Assembly (NCBI RefSeq): GCF_900101685.1
Contig: NZ_FMZZ01000001.1
Location: forward strand, 124,001 to 188,000
DNA length: 64,000 nucleotides
Direction of reading: 5' to 3'
Source of the DNA: Actinokineospora iranica
Lineage (GTDB): Bacteria > Actinomycetota > Actinomycetes > Mycobacteriales > Pseudonocardiaceae
This document shows positions 19,809 through 30,082 of the stretch, in pieces (the first letter of the stretch is position 1; each line of letters starts with the position of its first letter). A program made the position numbers and the translations under genes. A model generated the notes under the pieces. It searched no databases, was not told the DNA's origin, and saw nothing but the letters and a program-made list of their open reading frames with translations.

Positions 19809-19841
19809 GTCGACTCCGCCGGGCCGCCCGGCGGAGTCGAC
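19809..19841 (+). terminator. Terminator after paralogue 1
   Basis: Perfect 15-bp arms (gtcgactccgccggg) with a 3-nt loop, 20 bases past the stop. Confidence 0.8.
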
Positions 19842-19978
19842 GGCTTTCGGGCCAATACCATGTTGCACTCCCCGCGGGATACGTTTGCAGCTAAACCGGG
19901 ACGGTCCGCTCGGCCGTCCATCCCGCGTGCCCACCCACCGTTTCGCGCGGCGATCAGCACCAAGAGTCAGGGGCGACC

Positions 19979-20686
19979 ATGACCTATCCTCCGCAGCAGC
20001 CAGGGCCCTACGGCCAGCAGCCGCAGCCCGGCGGCTACGGGAACCAGCCTGGGAACCCTCCGCAGCCGGGCGGGTACGGCCCGCCGCAGCCAGACGGCTT
20101 CGCCCAGCAGCCCGCCTACCAGGGGTTCGGCGGGTACCCCGGCGGCGGCGAGCCGCCGCGCAAGAACAACAACACCGGCAAGATCGTCGCCATCGTGGCG
20201 ATCGCCGTGCTGGTCCTGGGCGGCGCGGGCGTCGGCGTCTACTTCCTGACCAAGGACAGCGGCGACAAGCCCGCGGCCAGCGCGCCGCCGAGCACGACGA
20301 AGCAGCCCAGTACCTCGTCGTCGGACGAGCCCGAGACCACCAGCCGCAGGCCGAGTTCGACGCGGTCCTCCGACGCGGGTCCGGAGGCGGTGGCCGAGGC
20401 CTACATGAAGGCCTACGAGGACAAGCACTTCGCCCCGGTCGTCACCAACTCGTGCTCGGCGTACCAGAAGAAGTACGGCACCGACACCAGCGAGCTGGAG
20501 AAGAGCCTGTCCGACTACGAGATCACCGCGACCCTCAACGGCTCGCCCCAGGTGAGCGGCAGCACGGCCACGGTCAAGATCGACCTGGATGTGGTCAGGG
20601 CGGGCGAGACCAAGGAGACCACCATCGCCATCAAGGTCATCAAGGAAGGCGGCGAGTGGAAGTTCTGCGGCGAGGAGAAGGCCTGA
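19979..20686 (+). CDS. Pro/Gln/Gly-rich single-pass membrane protein, paralogue 2
   Basis: A 235-residue protein with the same plan as its neighbours: it starts [15 protein letters not shown], has a Gly/Pro/Gln-rich region to about residue 58, a membrane helix (KIVAIVAIAVLVLGGAGVGV), a Ser/Thr/Pro linker and a C-terminal domain ending EWKFCGEEKA. The helix and its lead-in are nearly identical to paralogue 3, so those two arose by recent duplication. Conserved cysteines flank the outer domain and may form a disulfide. Confidence 0.8.
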   Translation: MTYPPQQPGPYGQQPQPGGYGNQPGNPPQPGGYGPPQPDGFAQQPAYQGFGGYPGGGEPPRKNNNTGKIVAIVAIAVLVLGGAGVGVYFLTKDSGDKPAASAPPSTTKQPSTSSSDEPETTSRRPSSTRSSDAGPEAVAEAYMKAYEDKHFAPVVTNSCSAYQKKYGTDTSELEKSLSDYEITATLNGSPQVSGSTATVKIDLDVVRAGETKETTIAIKVIKEGGEWKFCGEEKA

Positions 20687-20700
20687 GCCGCGGGCACAGC

Positions 20701-20740
20701 GACGGGTTCGGCGCGGGCGACGGCCCGCGCCGAACCCGTC
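20701..20740 (+). terminator. Terminator after paralogue 2
   Basis: Perfect 18-bp arms (gacgggttcggcgcgggc) with a 4-nt loop, 14 bases past the stop. It is the longest perfect simple hairpin I found in the window. Confidence 0.85.
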
Positions 20741-20876
20741 TTCACGGGCCGCGGGCGCACTCGGTCCGCGCCCCCCGCTTGCCGCGTATCCTCTGCGCGT
20801 GCCCGGTCGGTCTCCGCGCTCGGCACGATCACCGAGAGCAGACGACGGCAGTGAGCCACCGAGGAGTCAGGGATCG

Positions 20877-21662
20877 ATGACCTACCCACCGCAGGAGCCG
20901 GGCCAGTACGGCCAGGACCCGTTCGGCAGGCAGCCGGACCCCTACGGCCAGCAACCTCGGCAACCGGACCCCTACGGGCAGCAGCCGCAGGACCCCTACG
21001 GGCAGCAGCCGTACCAGGGCTACGGCCAGACGCAGTCGTTCGGCCAGGACCCGTACGCGCAGCAGGCGTACCCGGGCGGCTACGGCCAGCCGGGCGGCCC
21101 CGACGGTGAGCCACCGAGGAAGAACACCGGCAAGATCGTCGCCATCGTGGCGATCGCCGTCCTGGTGCTCGGCGGCGCGGGCGTCGGCATCTACTTCCTG
21201 ACCAAGGGCGACGACAAGCCGAGCACCGCGGCGCCCACCGACAGCAACAGCAACAGCGGTGGCGACCCGACCACGACCACCACCACGACCCGCAAGACCT
21301 CGGCGAGGCCGACGACCACCACCTCGAAGGAAACCACCGAGGAGACCACGACCTCGCGCGGCGGTGGCGGCGAGGGCGGCGGCGGCGCCGACCTCAAAGG
21401 CGCGGGCGAGAAGTACGTCGACGCGATCAACGCCAAGGACGAGGCCGCCGCGACCGCGCTGACCTGTGACCGTTCTGGTCCCGGCGTCATGTACTCCAGC
21501 ATCGTGCCCAGCAACGGCAAGGCGGCCGTCGTCGGCGAGCCCGAGACCTACGGCGACAGCAACGGCAGGGTCGACACCGAGGTGACGATCGCGACCAGTT
21601 CGCCGATCGACTTCCCCATTGTGTTCCAGAAGAAGTCGCAGGGTTGGTGCGTCACCTACTGA
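20877..21662 (+). CDS. Pro/Gln/Tyr-rich single-pass membrane protein, paralogue 3
   Basis: ATG 20877 (aggagtcag ahead) gives 261 residues. DPYGQQ repeats fill residues 1-75; the membrane helix KIVAIVAIAVLVLGGAGVGI matches paralogue 2 at almost every position. A Thr-rich linker (TTTTTTRKTSARPTTTT region, about 128-155) precedes a DUF4878-like domain ending SQGWCVTY. The linker would be a natural target for O-glycosylation (inference). Confidence 0.8.
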   Translation: MTYPPQEPGQYGQDPFGRQPDPYGQQPRQPDPYGQQPQDPYGQQPYQGYGQTQSFGQDPYAQQAYPGGYGQPGGPDGEPPRKNTGKIVAIVAIAVLVLGGAGVGIYFLTKGDDKPSTAAPTDSNSNSGGDPTTTTTTTRKTSARPTTTTSKETTEETTTSRGGGGEGGGGADLKGAGEKYVDAINAKDEAAATALTCDRSGPGVMYSSIVPSNGKAAVVGEPETYGDSNGRVDTEVTIATSSPIDFPIVFQKKSQGWCVTY

Positions 21663-21677
21663 CACCGCGCCGACGGG

Positions 21678-21721
21678 CCGGGCAGGCGCGGCCAGGGTGT
21701 GTCCGCGGCCACCCTGCCCGG
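21678..21721 (+). terminator. Probable terminator after paralogue 3
   Basis: ccgggcagg (21678-21686) pairs with cctgcccgg (21713-21721); the interior is GC-rich and partly self-complementary. Confidence 0.5.
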
Positions 21722-21783
21722 TCGTTTCCCGGGGTGGCCCACTACCCCTACGGTGTCGCTACGTCCAGCCCCGGGAGAACCGC

Positions 21784-22173
21784 GTGACAGTCCGATTCCC
21801 GCATTCCCTTCGTCGCGCGCCGCTCGCCGTAGCCGCGCTGCTGCTCGCCGTGACCGCCGCGGCCTGCTCCAGCGCCGGGAGCCCACCTCCGCCGGAACGC
21901 GGCTCGGCCGAGGACCAGGCCGCCCTGCGCCAGGCCGTGGACGGCGCCGTGGACGCGATCAACCAGCGCAACCCCACCCGGATGAAGTCCGTGAGCTGCG
22001 ACCCGAGCCGGATCGGGGACCGGGTGCCCGAGGACGGCCTGGCCGAGCTGGAGCGGATCCCCGAGATCACCGGTGACCAGGTCGTCGTCCAACTGCGTCT
22101 CACCACCGGCGGCGAGACCGCCACCGTGCCCCTGCGCGTCGAGCGGCGCGAGTCGCGCTGGTGCGTGTCCTAG
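21784..22173 (+). CDS. Small lipoprotein related to the preceding membrane proteins
   Basis: GTG 21784 gives 129 residues: a lipoprotein signal (RRAPLAVAALLLAVTAA) with lipobox TAAAC (Cys28 or so), then a domain of about 95 residues (AVDAINQRNPTRMKSVSCD ... SRWCVS) that matches the outer domains of the three preceding genes, including the two cysteines and the final W-C-V. It has exchanged the membrane helix and repeat region for a lipid anchor. Function unknown. Confidence 0.75.
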   Translation: MTVRFPHSLRRAPLAVAALLLAVTAAACSSAGSPPPPERGSAEDQAALRQAVDGAVDAINQRNPTRMKSVSCDPSRIGDRVPEDGLAELERIPEITGDQVVVQLRLTTGGETATVPLRVERRESRWCVS

Positions 22174-22179
22174 CCGGTG

Positions 22180-24232
<2,053 letters not shown>

Positions 24233-24238
24233 GGGCCC

Positions 24239-24244
24239 AGCGTA
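24239..24244 (-). promoter_or_regulatory. Candidate -10 box of the site-2 protease gene
   Basis: TACGCT, then gggccc, then GTG 24232: the same geometry as dop. Confidence 0.4.
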
Positions 24245-24280
24245 GGCGCGCCGGTGTGGGGTCGGGGTGATCCGCCCAGC

Positions 24281-24317
24281 GGAAGACATGCCAGGAAGAC
24301 ATGCCGGGGAAGACACG
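24281..24317. repeat. Three tandem copies of ggaagacatgcc
   Basis: ggaagacatgcc at 24281-24292 and 24294-24305, then ggaagacacg at 24308-24317, a 13-14 bp period, centred between two divergent genes. Confidence 0.7.
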
Positions 24318-24353
24318 TTGGACACCTGCCGGGGCGATGTCGGTGGTCGACAT

Positions 24354-24359
24354 TAAGGT
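24354..24359 (+). promoter_or_regulatory. Candidate -10 box of the RecB-like gene
   Basis: TAAGGT, 7 nt before ATG 24367; leaderless arrangement. Confidence 0.4.
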
Positions 24360-24366
24360 GCGGGTC

Positions 24367-25251
24367 ATGCTCCCCGCCGCTGGATCGGACGCCCCGCCCG
24401 CCGCCGACCCGGTCGGGCGGCGCAGGCCCGCCCTGTCGCCGTCGCGGGCGAGCGACTTCAAGCAGTGCCCGCTGCTGTACCGCTTCCGCGCCGTCGACCG
24501 GCTGCCGGAGACGCCGAGCAAGGCGCAGGTGCGCGGCACGGTCGTGCACGCGGTGCTGGAGCGGCTCTACGGCCTGCCCGCCGAGCGGCGGGTGCCCGCC
24601 ACCGCCCACGACCTGCTCGCGCCGACCTGGGCGGACCTGCTGGCCGAGCGGCCCGAGCTGGGCCAGATCTTCGGCGAGGGCGAGGACCCCGCGCCGTGGC
24701 TGGCCTCGGCGACCGGGCTGATCGAGGGCTACTTCGCCCTGGAGGACCCGCGCAGGCTCCAGCCGGAGGCGTGCGAGCTGCTGATCGAGACGGAGCTGCC
24801 GTCGGGGGTGCTGCTGCGCGGCTACATCGACCGGATCGACGTCGCCCCCACCGGCGAGATCCGGGTCGTTGACTACAAGACCGGGACCGCGCCGCGCGAG
24901 ATCGGCGAGGCGAAGGCGCTGTTCCAGATGAAGTTCTACGCGCTGGCGCTGTGGCGGCTGCGCGGGGTCGTGCCCCGGCAGCTGCGGCTGATGTACCTCG
25001 CCGACCGCCAGTCGCTGGCCTACACCCCCGACGAGGCCGAGCTGGCCCGGTTCGAGCGCACCCTGGACGCGATCTGGCAGGCCATCCTGCGCGCGGGCCG
25101 CACCGGCGACTTCCGCCCGAACAAGAGCAGGCTGTGCGACTGGTGCTCGCACCAGGCCGTCTGCCCCGCGTTCGGCGGCACGCCACCGGACTATCCCGGC
25201 TGGCCGGAACCGGATTCCGGCGAAGAAACAATGTTGGACAGGGCGGACTGA
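24367..25251 (+). CDS. RecB-family PD-(D/E)XK nuclease with iron-sulfur cysteines
   Basis: A 294-residue nuclease matching M. tuberculosis Rv2119 in position and plan. The nuclease core has GYIDRID and VVDYKTG (the D-x-K pair about residues 170-175). Four cysteines, one near the N-terminus (FKQCPLLYRF) and three at the C-terminus (CDWCSHQAVC), match the Fe-S clasp of AddB/Cas4-type nucleases. There is no helicase domain. ATG 24367 is chosen for the -10 box; ATG 24337 is possible. Its stop overlaps the next start (TGATG), so the thioesterase gene is probably cotranslated. Confidence 0.9.
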   Translation: MLPAAGSDAPPAADPVGRRRPALSPSRASDFKQCPLLYRFRAVDRLPETPSKAQVRGTVVHAVLERLYGLPAERRVPATAHDLLAPTWADLLAERPELGQIFGEGEDPAPWLASATGLIEGYFALEDPRRLQPEACELLIETELPSGVLLRGYIDRIDVAPTGEIRVVDYKTGTAPREIGEAKALFQMKFYALALWRLRGVVPRQLRLMYLADRQSLAYTPDEAELARFERTLDAIWQAILRAGRTGDFRPNKSRLCDWCSHQAVCPAFGGTPPDYPGWPEPDSGEETMLDRAD

Positions 25252-26024
25252 TGGCGTTCTACGAACCGCTGGGCGAGGGCCGCTACGCCTCGACCCGGCA
25301 CACCGCTGGCCCGTGGACGGCCGACAGCCAGCACATGGGCCCGCCGACCGCGCTGCTGGCCCGCGAGCTGGCCGCGCTGCCCGCTGCCGCGCCGTCGGCG
25401 CTGGCCAGGGTGACGGTGGAGATCCTCGGCCCGGTGCCGGTCGCGGAGCTATCGGTGTCCGCCGAGGTCGAGCGGCCGGGCCGGTCGGTCGAGCTGGCGC
25501 GCGGCGAGATCCGCGCGGGCGGCCGGGCGGTCGCGCGGGCCAGCGCGTGGCGGATCGTCACCTCGGACACCTCCGCCGTGCGCACCCCCGACGACGTCGC
25601 CCCGCTCGCCCCGCCCGCCGCGGGCACGCCGATCACCCGCCCGGACAACTGGGGGCCGGGGTACCTGGACGTGATGGAGTGGCGCGCGCTCACCGGCTCG
25701 CTGGACAAGCCGGGGCCTGCGACGGTGTGGGTCCGGCAGACGATCCCGCTGGTGGCGGGCGAGGAACCGACTCCGCTGCAGCGGCTGCTGGTCGTGGCCG
25801 ACTCCGGCAGCGGCGCGTCCGGGCTGCTGGACCCGCGCAAGTGGTGGTTCATCAACACCGAGCTGACCGTGCACGTCATCCGCGAGCCGGAGGGCGAGTG
25901 GATCGGCCTGGACGCGCACTCGGTGATCGGGCCCAACGGCACCGGCACGGCGCTGAGCGTCCTGCACGACACCCATGGAGCGGTGGCCAGGGGCGCGCAG
26001 GCGCTGTTCGTGCGGGAGCGCTGA
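25251..26024 (+). CDS. Thioesterase family (double hot-dog) protein
   Basis: A 257-residue protein with the TesB-like double hot-dog layout: an N-terminal motif HTAGPWTADSQHMGPPTALL and a second half with LDVMEW and FINTELTVHVIREPEGEW, the position of acyl-CoA thioesterase catalytic residues (Asp in WIGLDAHSVIG). Likely hydrolyses an acyl-CoA or carries out a related acyl step; the chain is unknown. It overlaps the nuclease gene by one base, a conserved pairing in actinobacteria. Confidence 0.8.
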   Translation: MAFYEPLGEGRYASTRHTAGPWTADSQHMGPPTALLARELAALPAAAPSALARVTVEILGPVPVAELSVSAEVERPGRSVELARGEIRAGGRAVARASAWRIVTSDTSAVRTPDDVAPLAPPAAGTPITRPDNWGPGYLDVMEWRALTGSLDKPGPATVWVRQTIPLVAGEEPTPLQRLLVVADSGSGASGLLDPRKWWFINTELTVHVIREPEGEWIGLDAHSVIGPNGTGTALSVLHDTHGAVARGAQALFVRER

Positions 26025-26034
26025 GCCTGCCCCG

Positions 26035-26298
26035 TCACAGGTGGCGGTAGACGTCCTCCAGGGTGAGGCCGCGGCCGATCATCAGCACCTGCACCCGGTA
26101 GAGCAGCTGCGACACCTCTTCGGCCAGCGCGTCGTCGGACTCGTGTTCGGCGGCGATCCACACCTCGCCCGCCTCTTCGAGCACCTTCTTGCCCTGCGCG
26201 TGCACACCAGCATCCAGCGCCGCCACGGTGCCCGAACCCTCAGGGCGGGTCCGAGCCCGGTCACTGAGTTCGGCGAACAGCTCGTCGAACGTCTTCAC
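26035..26298 (-). CDS. hisE: Phosphoribosyl-ATP pyrophosphatase HisE
   Basis: Second enzyme of histidine synthesis: hydrolyses phosphoribosyl-ATP to phosphoribosyl-AMP. GTG 26298 gives 87 residues, the normal length, beginning with [13 protein letters not shown]. The MazG-like metal motif [14 protein letters not shown] (two Glu helices) and [14 protein letters not shown] are intact. In M. tuberculosis hisG is adjacent; it is absent here. The gene converges on the thioesterase gene. Confidence 0.95.
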   Translation of the reverse strand: MKTFDELFAELSDRARTRPEGSGTVAALDAGVHAQGKKVLEEAGEVWIAAEHESDDALAEEVSQLLYRVQVLMIGRGLTLEDVYRHL

Positions 26299-26344
26299 GA
26301 GCGACGATCCTGCCACCCCGGGCGCGCCGGGCCGCCACCGAGGG

Positions 26345-26770
26345 TCACCCCGCGCCGCCACCCACCGCGACGATCCCGCAGAGCAGCCCGAGGCCCGCGC
26401 TCAGCGGGGCGTAGATCCGCAGGTCGAGCCGGGCGAAGTCGGTCTCGCGCCGCGACGAGGCGAGGTACCCGGCGACGCCGCGCACCAGCAGCACCCCCGC
26501 CACGACTCCCGCGCCGGTCGGCACGAGCCACGGCGGACCGAACGCCCCGAAGATCCCCGCCCTGGCCCCCACGAGGTAGGCGGCTGCGACCAGCAGCAGC
26601 GCGACCAGCGCGGTCAGCCCGGGACCGGGCAGCTTGTCCTCCGGCACCCCGACCACCCGCCGGGCGAACTCCTCCCGGCTGCGCAGCGGCCAGGGCGAGA
26701 CGGTCCACACCAGGTGCAGCACGGCGATCAGCAGCAGCACCACCGCCGCGAGCCATCCGAGCACTGCCAT
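26345..26770 (-). CDS. DUF3995 family membrane protein
   Basis: A 141-residue protein with four hydrophobic segments and the family signature [12 protein letters not shown] near the N-terminus. ATG 26770 has an excellent ribosome site (gggaggaaa). Function unknown. It precedes hisE by 46 bp on the same strand and may be cotranscribed with it. Confidence 0.8.
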   Translation of the reverse strand: MAVLGWLAAVVLLLIAVLHLVWTVSPWPLRSREEFARRVVGVPEDKLPGPGLTALVALLLVAAAYLVGARAGIFGAFGPPWLVPTGAGVVAGVLLVRGVAGYLASSRRETDFARLDLRIYAPLSAGLGLLCGIVAVGGGAG

Positions 26771-26851
26771 GACTTTCCTCCCCACATCGCCGCACCCCGG
26801 TGTCCGGACGCCCCCGTACCTTAGGGCCTGCCCTGGGCCGATGAGCGCGGG

Positions 26852-27562
26852 TCAGCAGGAGACGGCCGCCATGAGTTCGCGCAGCAGCACGGCGTCGAGG
26901 CCGACCAGGGAGTCACGCAGGACGCGGCGTTCGCCCTCGGGGACCGGGATCTCGCAGGGCACGGCCAGCACCACGCAGCCCGCCGCCACCGCCGAGGCGA
27001 CCCCGGTGGGCGAGTCCTCGACCGCCAGGCAGCGGGCCGGGTCGACGCCGAGGCGGGCGGCGGCGATGAGGTAGGGGTCCGGCAGCGGCTTGTTGCGCCG
27101 GTCGACCTCGTCGCCGCAGACGGTCACGTCGAAGAAGTCACGGCCGAGGGTGTCCAGCGCGATCTCGGTGAGGGCGCGTTCGGTGGAGGTGACCAGGGCG
27201 GTGGGCAGGCCGGTGGCCCGGACCGCGCGCAGGGCGTCGCGGGCGCCGGGGCGGAAGGCGAGTTCGGCGTAGAACAGCTCGGCCATGCGGGCGTCGATCC
27301 ACGCCTTGGCCTCCCGCACGTCGTCGTCGGTCGGCACGATGCCCGCCTCGCCGAACAGCAGCGCCATGGTGGTCGGGCCGTTGCTGCCGACCATGGCGGC
27401 GCGGGTCGCCGAGGACAGCGGGGAGCCCAGCTTCGCGCAGAACTCTCGCAGCGGGATGTCCCAGAGCCGTTCGGAGTCGAGCAGGGTGCCGTCCATGTCC
27501 CAGAGAACGGCGGCGGGCAGGCCATCCAGAGCGGACGGTCCGGTCACGGGGGTGGTCCTCAC
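26852..27562 (-). CDS. HAD family hydrolase (beta-phosphoglucomutase/phosphatase-like)
   Basis: A 236-residue HAD phosphatase of subfamily IA: nucleophile motif LWDMDGTLLDSE, helical cap, motif II VTSTERAL, motif III Lys in RRNKPLPDPYL, and motif IV VEDSPTGVASA. Substrate is probably a small sugar phosphate. Two starts are possible: GTG 27562, whose first bases overlap the stop of a 27-codon upstream frame (GTGA), and GTG 27544, preceded by gtgagga. The former is used because of the overlap. Confidence 0.88.
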   Translation of the reverse strand: MRTTPVTGPSALDGLPAAVLWDMDGTLLDSERLWDIPLREFCAKLGSPLSSATRAAMVGSNGPTTMALLFGEAGIVPTDDDVREAKAWIDARMAELFYAELAFRPGARDALRAVRATGLPTALVTSTERALTEIALDTLGRDFFDVTVCGDEVDRRNKPLPDPYLIAAARLGVDPARCLAVEDSPTGVASAVAAGCVVLAVPCEIPVPEGERRVLRDSLVGLDAVLLRELMAAVSC

Positions 27563-27642
27563 GGTCGGGGATCGGGGCTCCGTCGCCGGGCGGCGGCCTT
27601 TCCCACCCGGTCGGCGGGGGTCGGCGCGGCGCTGTCCGGCAT
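27559..27642 (-). CDS. Possible leaderless mini-ORF (27 aa) coupled to the HAD gene
   Basis: ATG 27642 lies 6 nt after a TAGGCT box. The frame reads 27 codons rich in Pro, Arg and Ala (MPDSAAPTPADRVGKAAARR to start) and stops at TGA 27559-27561, overlapping the GTG of the HAD gene as GTGA. It may be a coupling or regulatory leader rather than a functional peptide. Confidence 0.4.
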   Translation of the reverse strand: MPDSAAPTPADRVGKAAARRRSPDPRP

Positions 27643-27648
27643 GTCCCA

Positions 27649-27654
27649 AGCCTA
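27649..27654 (-). promoter_or_regulatory. Candidate -10 box for the mini-ORF/HAD transcript
   Basis: TAGGCT on the minus strand, 6 nt before ATG 27642; it mirrors the divergent PAC2 box 28 bp away. Confidence 0.45.
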
Positions 27655-27681
27655 CGATCTCCTTCCGTCGGGCCTGGGTCG

Positions 27682-27687
27682 TAGGCT
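27682..27687 (+). promoter_or_regulatory. Candidate -10 box of the PAC2 gene
   Basis: TAGGCT, then gacccg, then GTG 27694. Confidence 0.5.
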
Positions 27688-27693
27688 GACCCG

Positions 27694-28614
27694 GTGACCG
27701 ATCCGGACCCGCAGATGGCTGCCGACCTCGAGCCCACGGCCGAGCAGCAAGAACTCGTCGACCCCGTCATGGTGGCGGCGTTCGAGGGCTGGAACGACGC
27801 GGGGGACGCGGCCAGCACGGCGATCGAGCATCTCCAGCTCACCTGGGACGCGAGTCCGCTGCTGGAGATCGACCCCGACGACTACTACGACTTCCAGGTG
27901 ACCAGGCCCACCGTCCGGATGGTGGACGGGGTCACCCGGCGGGTGGAGTGGCCGACGACCCGGCTCTCCGTGTGCCGCCCGCCGGGGTCCAACCGGGACG
28001 TCGTCCTCGTGCACGGCATCGAGCCGAACATGCGCTGGCGCAAGTTCTGCGCCGAACTGCTCCAGCACATCGACGACCTGGGCGTGAACACGGTCGTGAC
28101 GCTGGGCGCGCTGCTCGCCGACACCCCGCACACCCGCCCGGTCCCGGTGACCGGCACCGCCTACGACGCGACCTCGGCCACCCGCTTCGGCTTGGAGCGC
28201 TCCCGCTACGAGGGGCCGACGGGCATCGTTGGCGTGCTCCAGGACGCGTGCGTGCGCGCGGGGGTGCCCGCCATCTCGATCTGGGCCGCCGTGCCGCACT
28301 ACGTCTCGCAGCCGCCATCGCCCAAGGCCACCCTGGCGCTGCTGCACCGGGTCGAGGAGATCCTCGACGTGGAGGTCCCGCTGGGCGCGCTGCCGGAGCA
28401 GGCCGAGGAGTGGCAGCACACGGTCAGCGAGATGGCCGAGGAGGACGAGGACGTCCGCAACTACGTCCGCGCCCTCGAAGAGCGCGGCGACGCGGAGAAC
28501 ACCCTCAACGAGACCAGCGGCGACGCGATCGCCGCCGAGTTCGAGCGGTACCTGCGCAGGCGGCGGCCCGGCTCCGGCCGGGGCGGCTCCGGGCCGGGCC
28601 CCGCGGGCATCTGA
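27694..28614 (+). CDS. PAC2 (proteasome assembly chaperone-like) family protein
   Basis: A 306-residue member of the actinobacterial PAC2 family (M. tuberculosis Rv2125 position). Motifs include VMVAAFEGWNDAGDAAS near the N-terminus, VVLVHGIEPNMRWRKF in the middle and SIWAAVPHYVSQPPSPKATL. The fold resembles eukaryotic proteasome assembly chaperone 2, but a chaperone role in bacteria has not been shown to my knowledge. An acidic helical region and an Arg/Gly/Pro-rich tail end the protein. GTG start, probably leaderless. Confidence 0.9.
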   Translation: MTDPDPQMAADLEPTAEQQELVDPVMVAAFEGWNDAGDAASTAIEHLQLTWDASPLLEIDPDDYYDFQVTRPTVRMVDGVTRRVEWPTTRLSVCRPPGSNRDVVLVHGIEPNMRWRKFCAELLQHIDDLGVNTVVTLGALLADTPHTRPVPVTGTAYDATSATRFGLERSRYEGPTGIVGVLQDACVRAGVPAISIWAAVPHYVSQPPSPKATLALLHRVEEILDVEVPLGALPEQAEEWQHTVSEMAEEDEDVRNYVRALEERGDAENTLNETSGDAIAAEFERYLRRRRPGSGRGGSGPGPAGI

Positions 28615-28622
28615 GGGCAGGC

Positions 28623-28651
28623 GTGGGGGTCGCCGTCGCGGCGACCCCCAC
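28623..28651. terminator. Bidirectional terminator between the PAC2 gene and mshC
   Basis: Perfect 12-bp arms (gtgggggtcgcc) with a 5-nt loop between convergent stops at 28614 and 28660. Confidence 0.8.
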
Positions 28652-28659
28652 GGCCCCGG

Positions 28660-29898
28660 CTAGAGCGCGACGCCCAGCAGGGCGTCGACGGCGGCCCGGA
28701 CAATGGCTGGGGCGTCCCGGTCGTGGCCGGAGCCCGCGAGGGTCTGCGCGGCCCACGCGTCGACCGCGGCCAGCGCGGCGGGAGTGTCCAGGTCGTCGGA
28801 GAGGTGGTCGCGCAGCCGGGCGACCAGCGGGTCGGCGTCCACGCCCGCCGGGGCGGCGAGCGCCGCGCGCCAGCGGTTCGCGCGGGCGATCCCCTCGTCC
28901 AGGACGTCCGTCGTCCAGGAGCGGTCCGTGCGGTAGTGGCCGGAGAGCAGGCCGAGGCGGATGGCCATCGGGTCGACCTTGTCCGCGCGCAGGCGGGAGA
29001 CGAAGACCAGGTTGCCGCGCGACTTGGACATCTTCAGGCCGTCCAGGCCGATCATCGCCGAGTGCGTGTAGTGCCGGGCGAACGGGTGCTGCCCGGTCAG
29101 CGCCTCGGCGTGCGCCGCGCTGAACTCGTGGTGCGGGAAGATCAGGTCCGACCCGCCGCCCTGCAGGTCCAGGCCCATGCCGAGGCGGTTGAGCGCGATC
29201 ACGCTGCACTCGATGTGCCATCCCGGCCGCCCCGGGCCCAGTTCGCTGTCCCAGCTCGGCTCGCCGTCGCGCGCGGCCCGCCACAGCAGGGCGTCGAGCG
29301 GGTGGCGCTTGCCAGCCCGGTCGGGGTCGCCGCCGCGGGCGGCGAAGTAGCGGGTCATGGTCGGCTCGTCGTAGTTCGACTCGTAGCCGAAGCGGCCGGA
29401 CGCGGTGTGGTCGAAGTAGACGTCCGGGTACTGGGTGTCCTCCACCCGGTAGGCGGCGCCGTCGGCGACCAGCTTCGCGACGGCCTCGACGATCTCCGGG
29501 ATCGACTCGACCGCGCCGACGAAGTCCCTCGGCGGCAGCACGCGCAGCGCGGTCATGTCCTCGCGGAACAGCGCCGTCTCGCGCATCCCGAGCACCACCC
29601 AGTCGTCGTGGTCGCGTTCGGCGCGTTCGAGCAGCGGGTCGTCGATGTCGGTGACGTTCTGCACGTAGTGCACGTCGTGGCCGTTGTCCAGCCAGACGCG
29701 GTGCACCAGGTCGAACGCGAGGTAGGTGGCGGCGTGCCCGAGATGGGTCGCGTCGTACGGGGTGATCCCGCAGACGTACATCGTCGCGGTGGGGCCGGGC
29801 GCGGTGGGGCGCACGCCCCCCGCCGCGGTGTCGAACAGTCGCAACGGCCGGGGCGCGCCGGCCACCCGCGGCACCGGGTGGGATTGCCAGGTCTCCAT
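28660..29898 (-). CDS. mshC: Mycothiol synthesis: L-cysteine:GlcN-Ins ligase MshC
   Basis: Joins cysteine to glucosaminyl-inositol with ATP, the third committed step to mycothiol. The 412 residues start [12 protein letters not shown], the family signature. It is a cysteinyl-tRNA synthetase relative: HLGH in THLGHAATY, a zinc site with Cys in [10 protein letters not shown] and [11 protein letters not shown], and the KMSKS loop in LKMSKSRGN. It lacks the tRNA anticodon domain. A TACTGT box lies 7 nt before the ATG. Synteny with Rv2130c supports the call. Confidence 0.97.
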   Translation of the reverse strand: METWQSHPVPRVAGAPRPLRLFDTAAGGVRPTAPGPTATMYVCGITPYDATHLGHAATYLAFDLVHRVWLDNGHDVHYVQNVTDIDDPLLERAERDHDDWVVLGMRETALFREDMTALRVLPPRDFVGAVESIPEIVEAVAKLVADGAAYRVEDTQYPDVYFDHTASGRFGYESNYDEPTMTRYFAARGGDPDRAGKRHPLDALLWRAARDGEPSWDSELGPGRPGWHIECSVIALNRLGMGLDLQGGGSDLIFPHHEFSAAHAEALTGQHPFARHYTHSAMIGLDGLKMSKSRGNLVFVSRLRADKVDPMAIRLGLLSGHYRTDRSWTTDVLDEGIARANRWRAALAAPAGVDADPLVARLRDHLSDDLDTPAALAAVDAWAAQTLAGSGHDRDAPAIVRAAVDALLGVAL

Positions 29899-29905
29899 GC
29901 CCTCG

Positions 29906-29911
29906 ACAGTA
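29906..29911 (-). promoter_or_regulatory. Candidate -10 box of mshC
   Basis: TACTGT on the minus strand, 7 nt before the mshC ATG. Confidence 0.4.
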
Positions 29912-29995
29912 AACGTCCGGTTCGCCCGGTCGCGGGCGTGCCACGGGGTGGACGGCGCGGAATAAGGCCGCACCAGCCACACACAGGGCCATTTG

Positions 29996-30034
29996 TGTGA
30001 CATCAGTTACACCCACTGTGAACGACCGATCACA
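29996..30034. promoter_or_regulatory. CRP/GntR-like palindromes upstream of the subtilase
   Basis: tgtgacatcagttaca (29996-30011) fits the TGTGA-N6-TCACA pattern with one mismatch; tgtga-N8-tcaca lies at 30017-30034. Both are in the mshC-subtilase divergent gap. The regulator is unknown. Confidence 0.4.
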
Positions 30035-30082
30035 CTTGTAGGTGGTGGCAGCGAACGGTGGCAACGGACGAAGGGCTGGGAC

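Noticed and set aside
20589-20876. Longer N-terminus for paralogue 3
   Set aside because: It would overlap paralogue 2's coding region and terminator; the MTYPPQ start with ribosome site matches the other paralogues.
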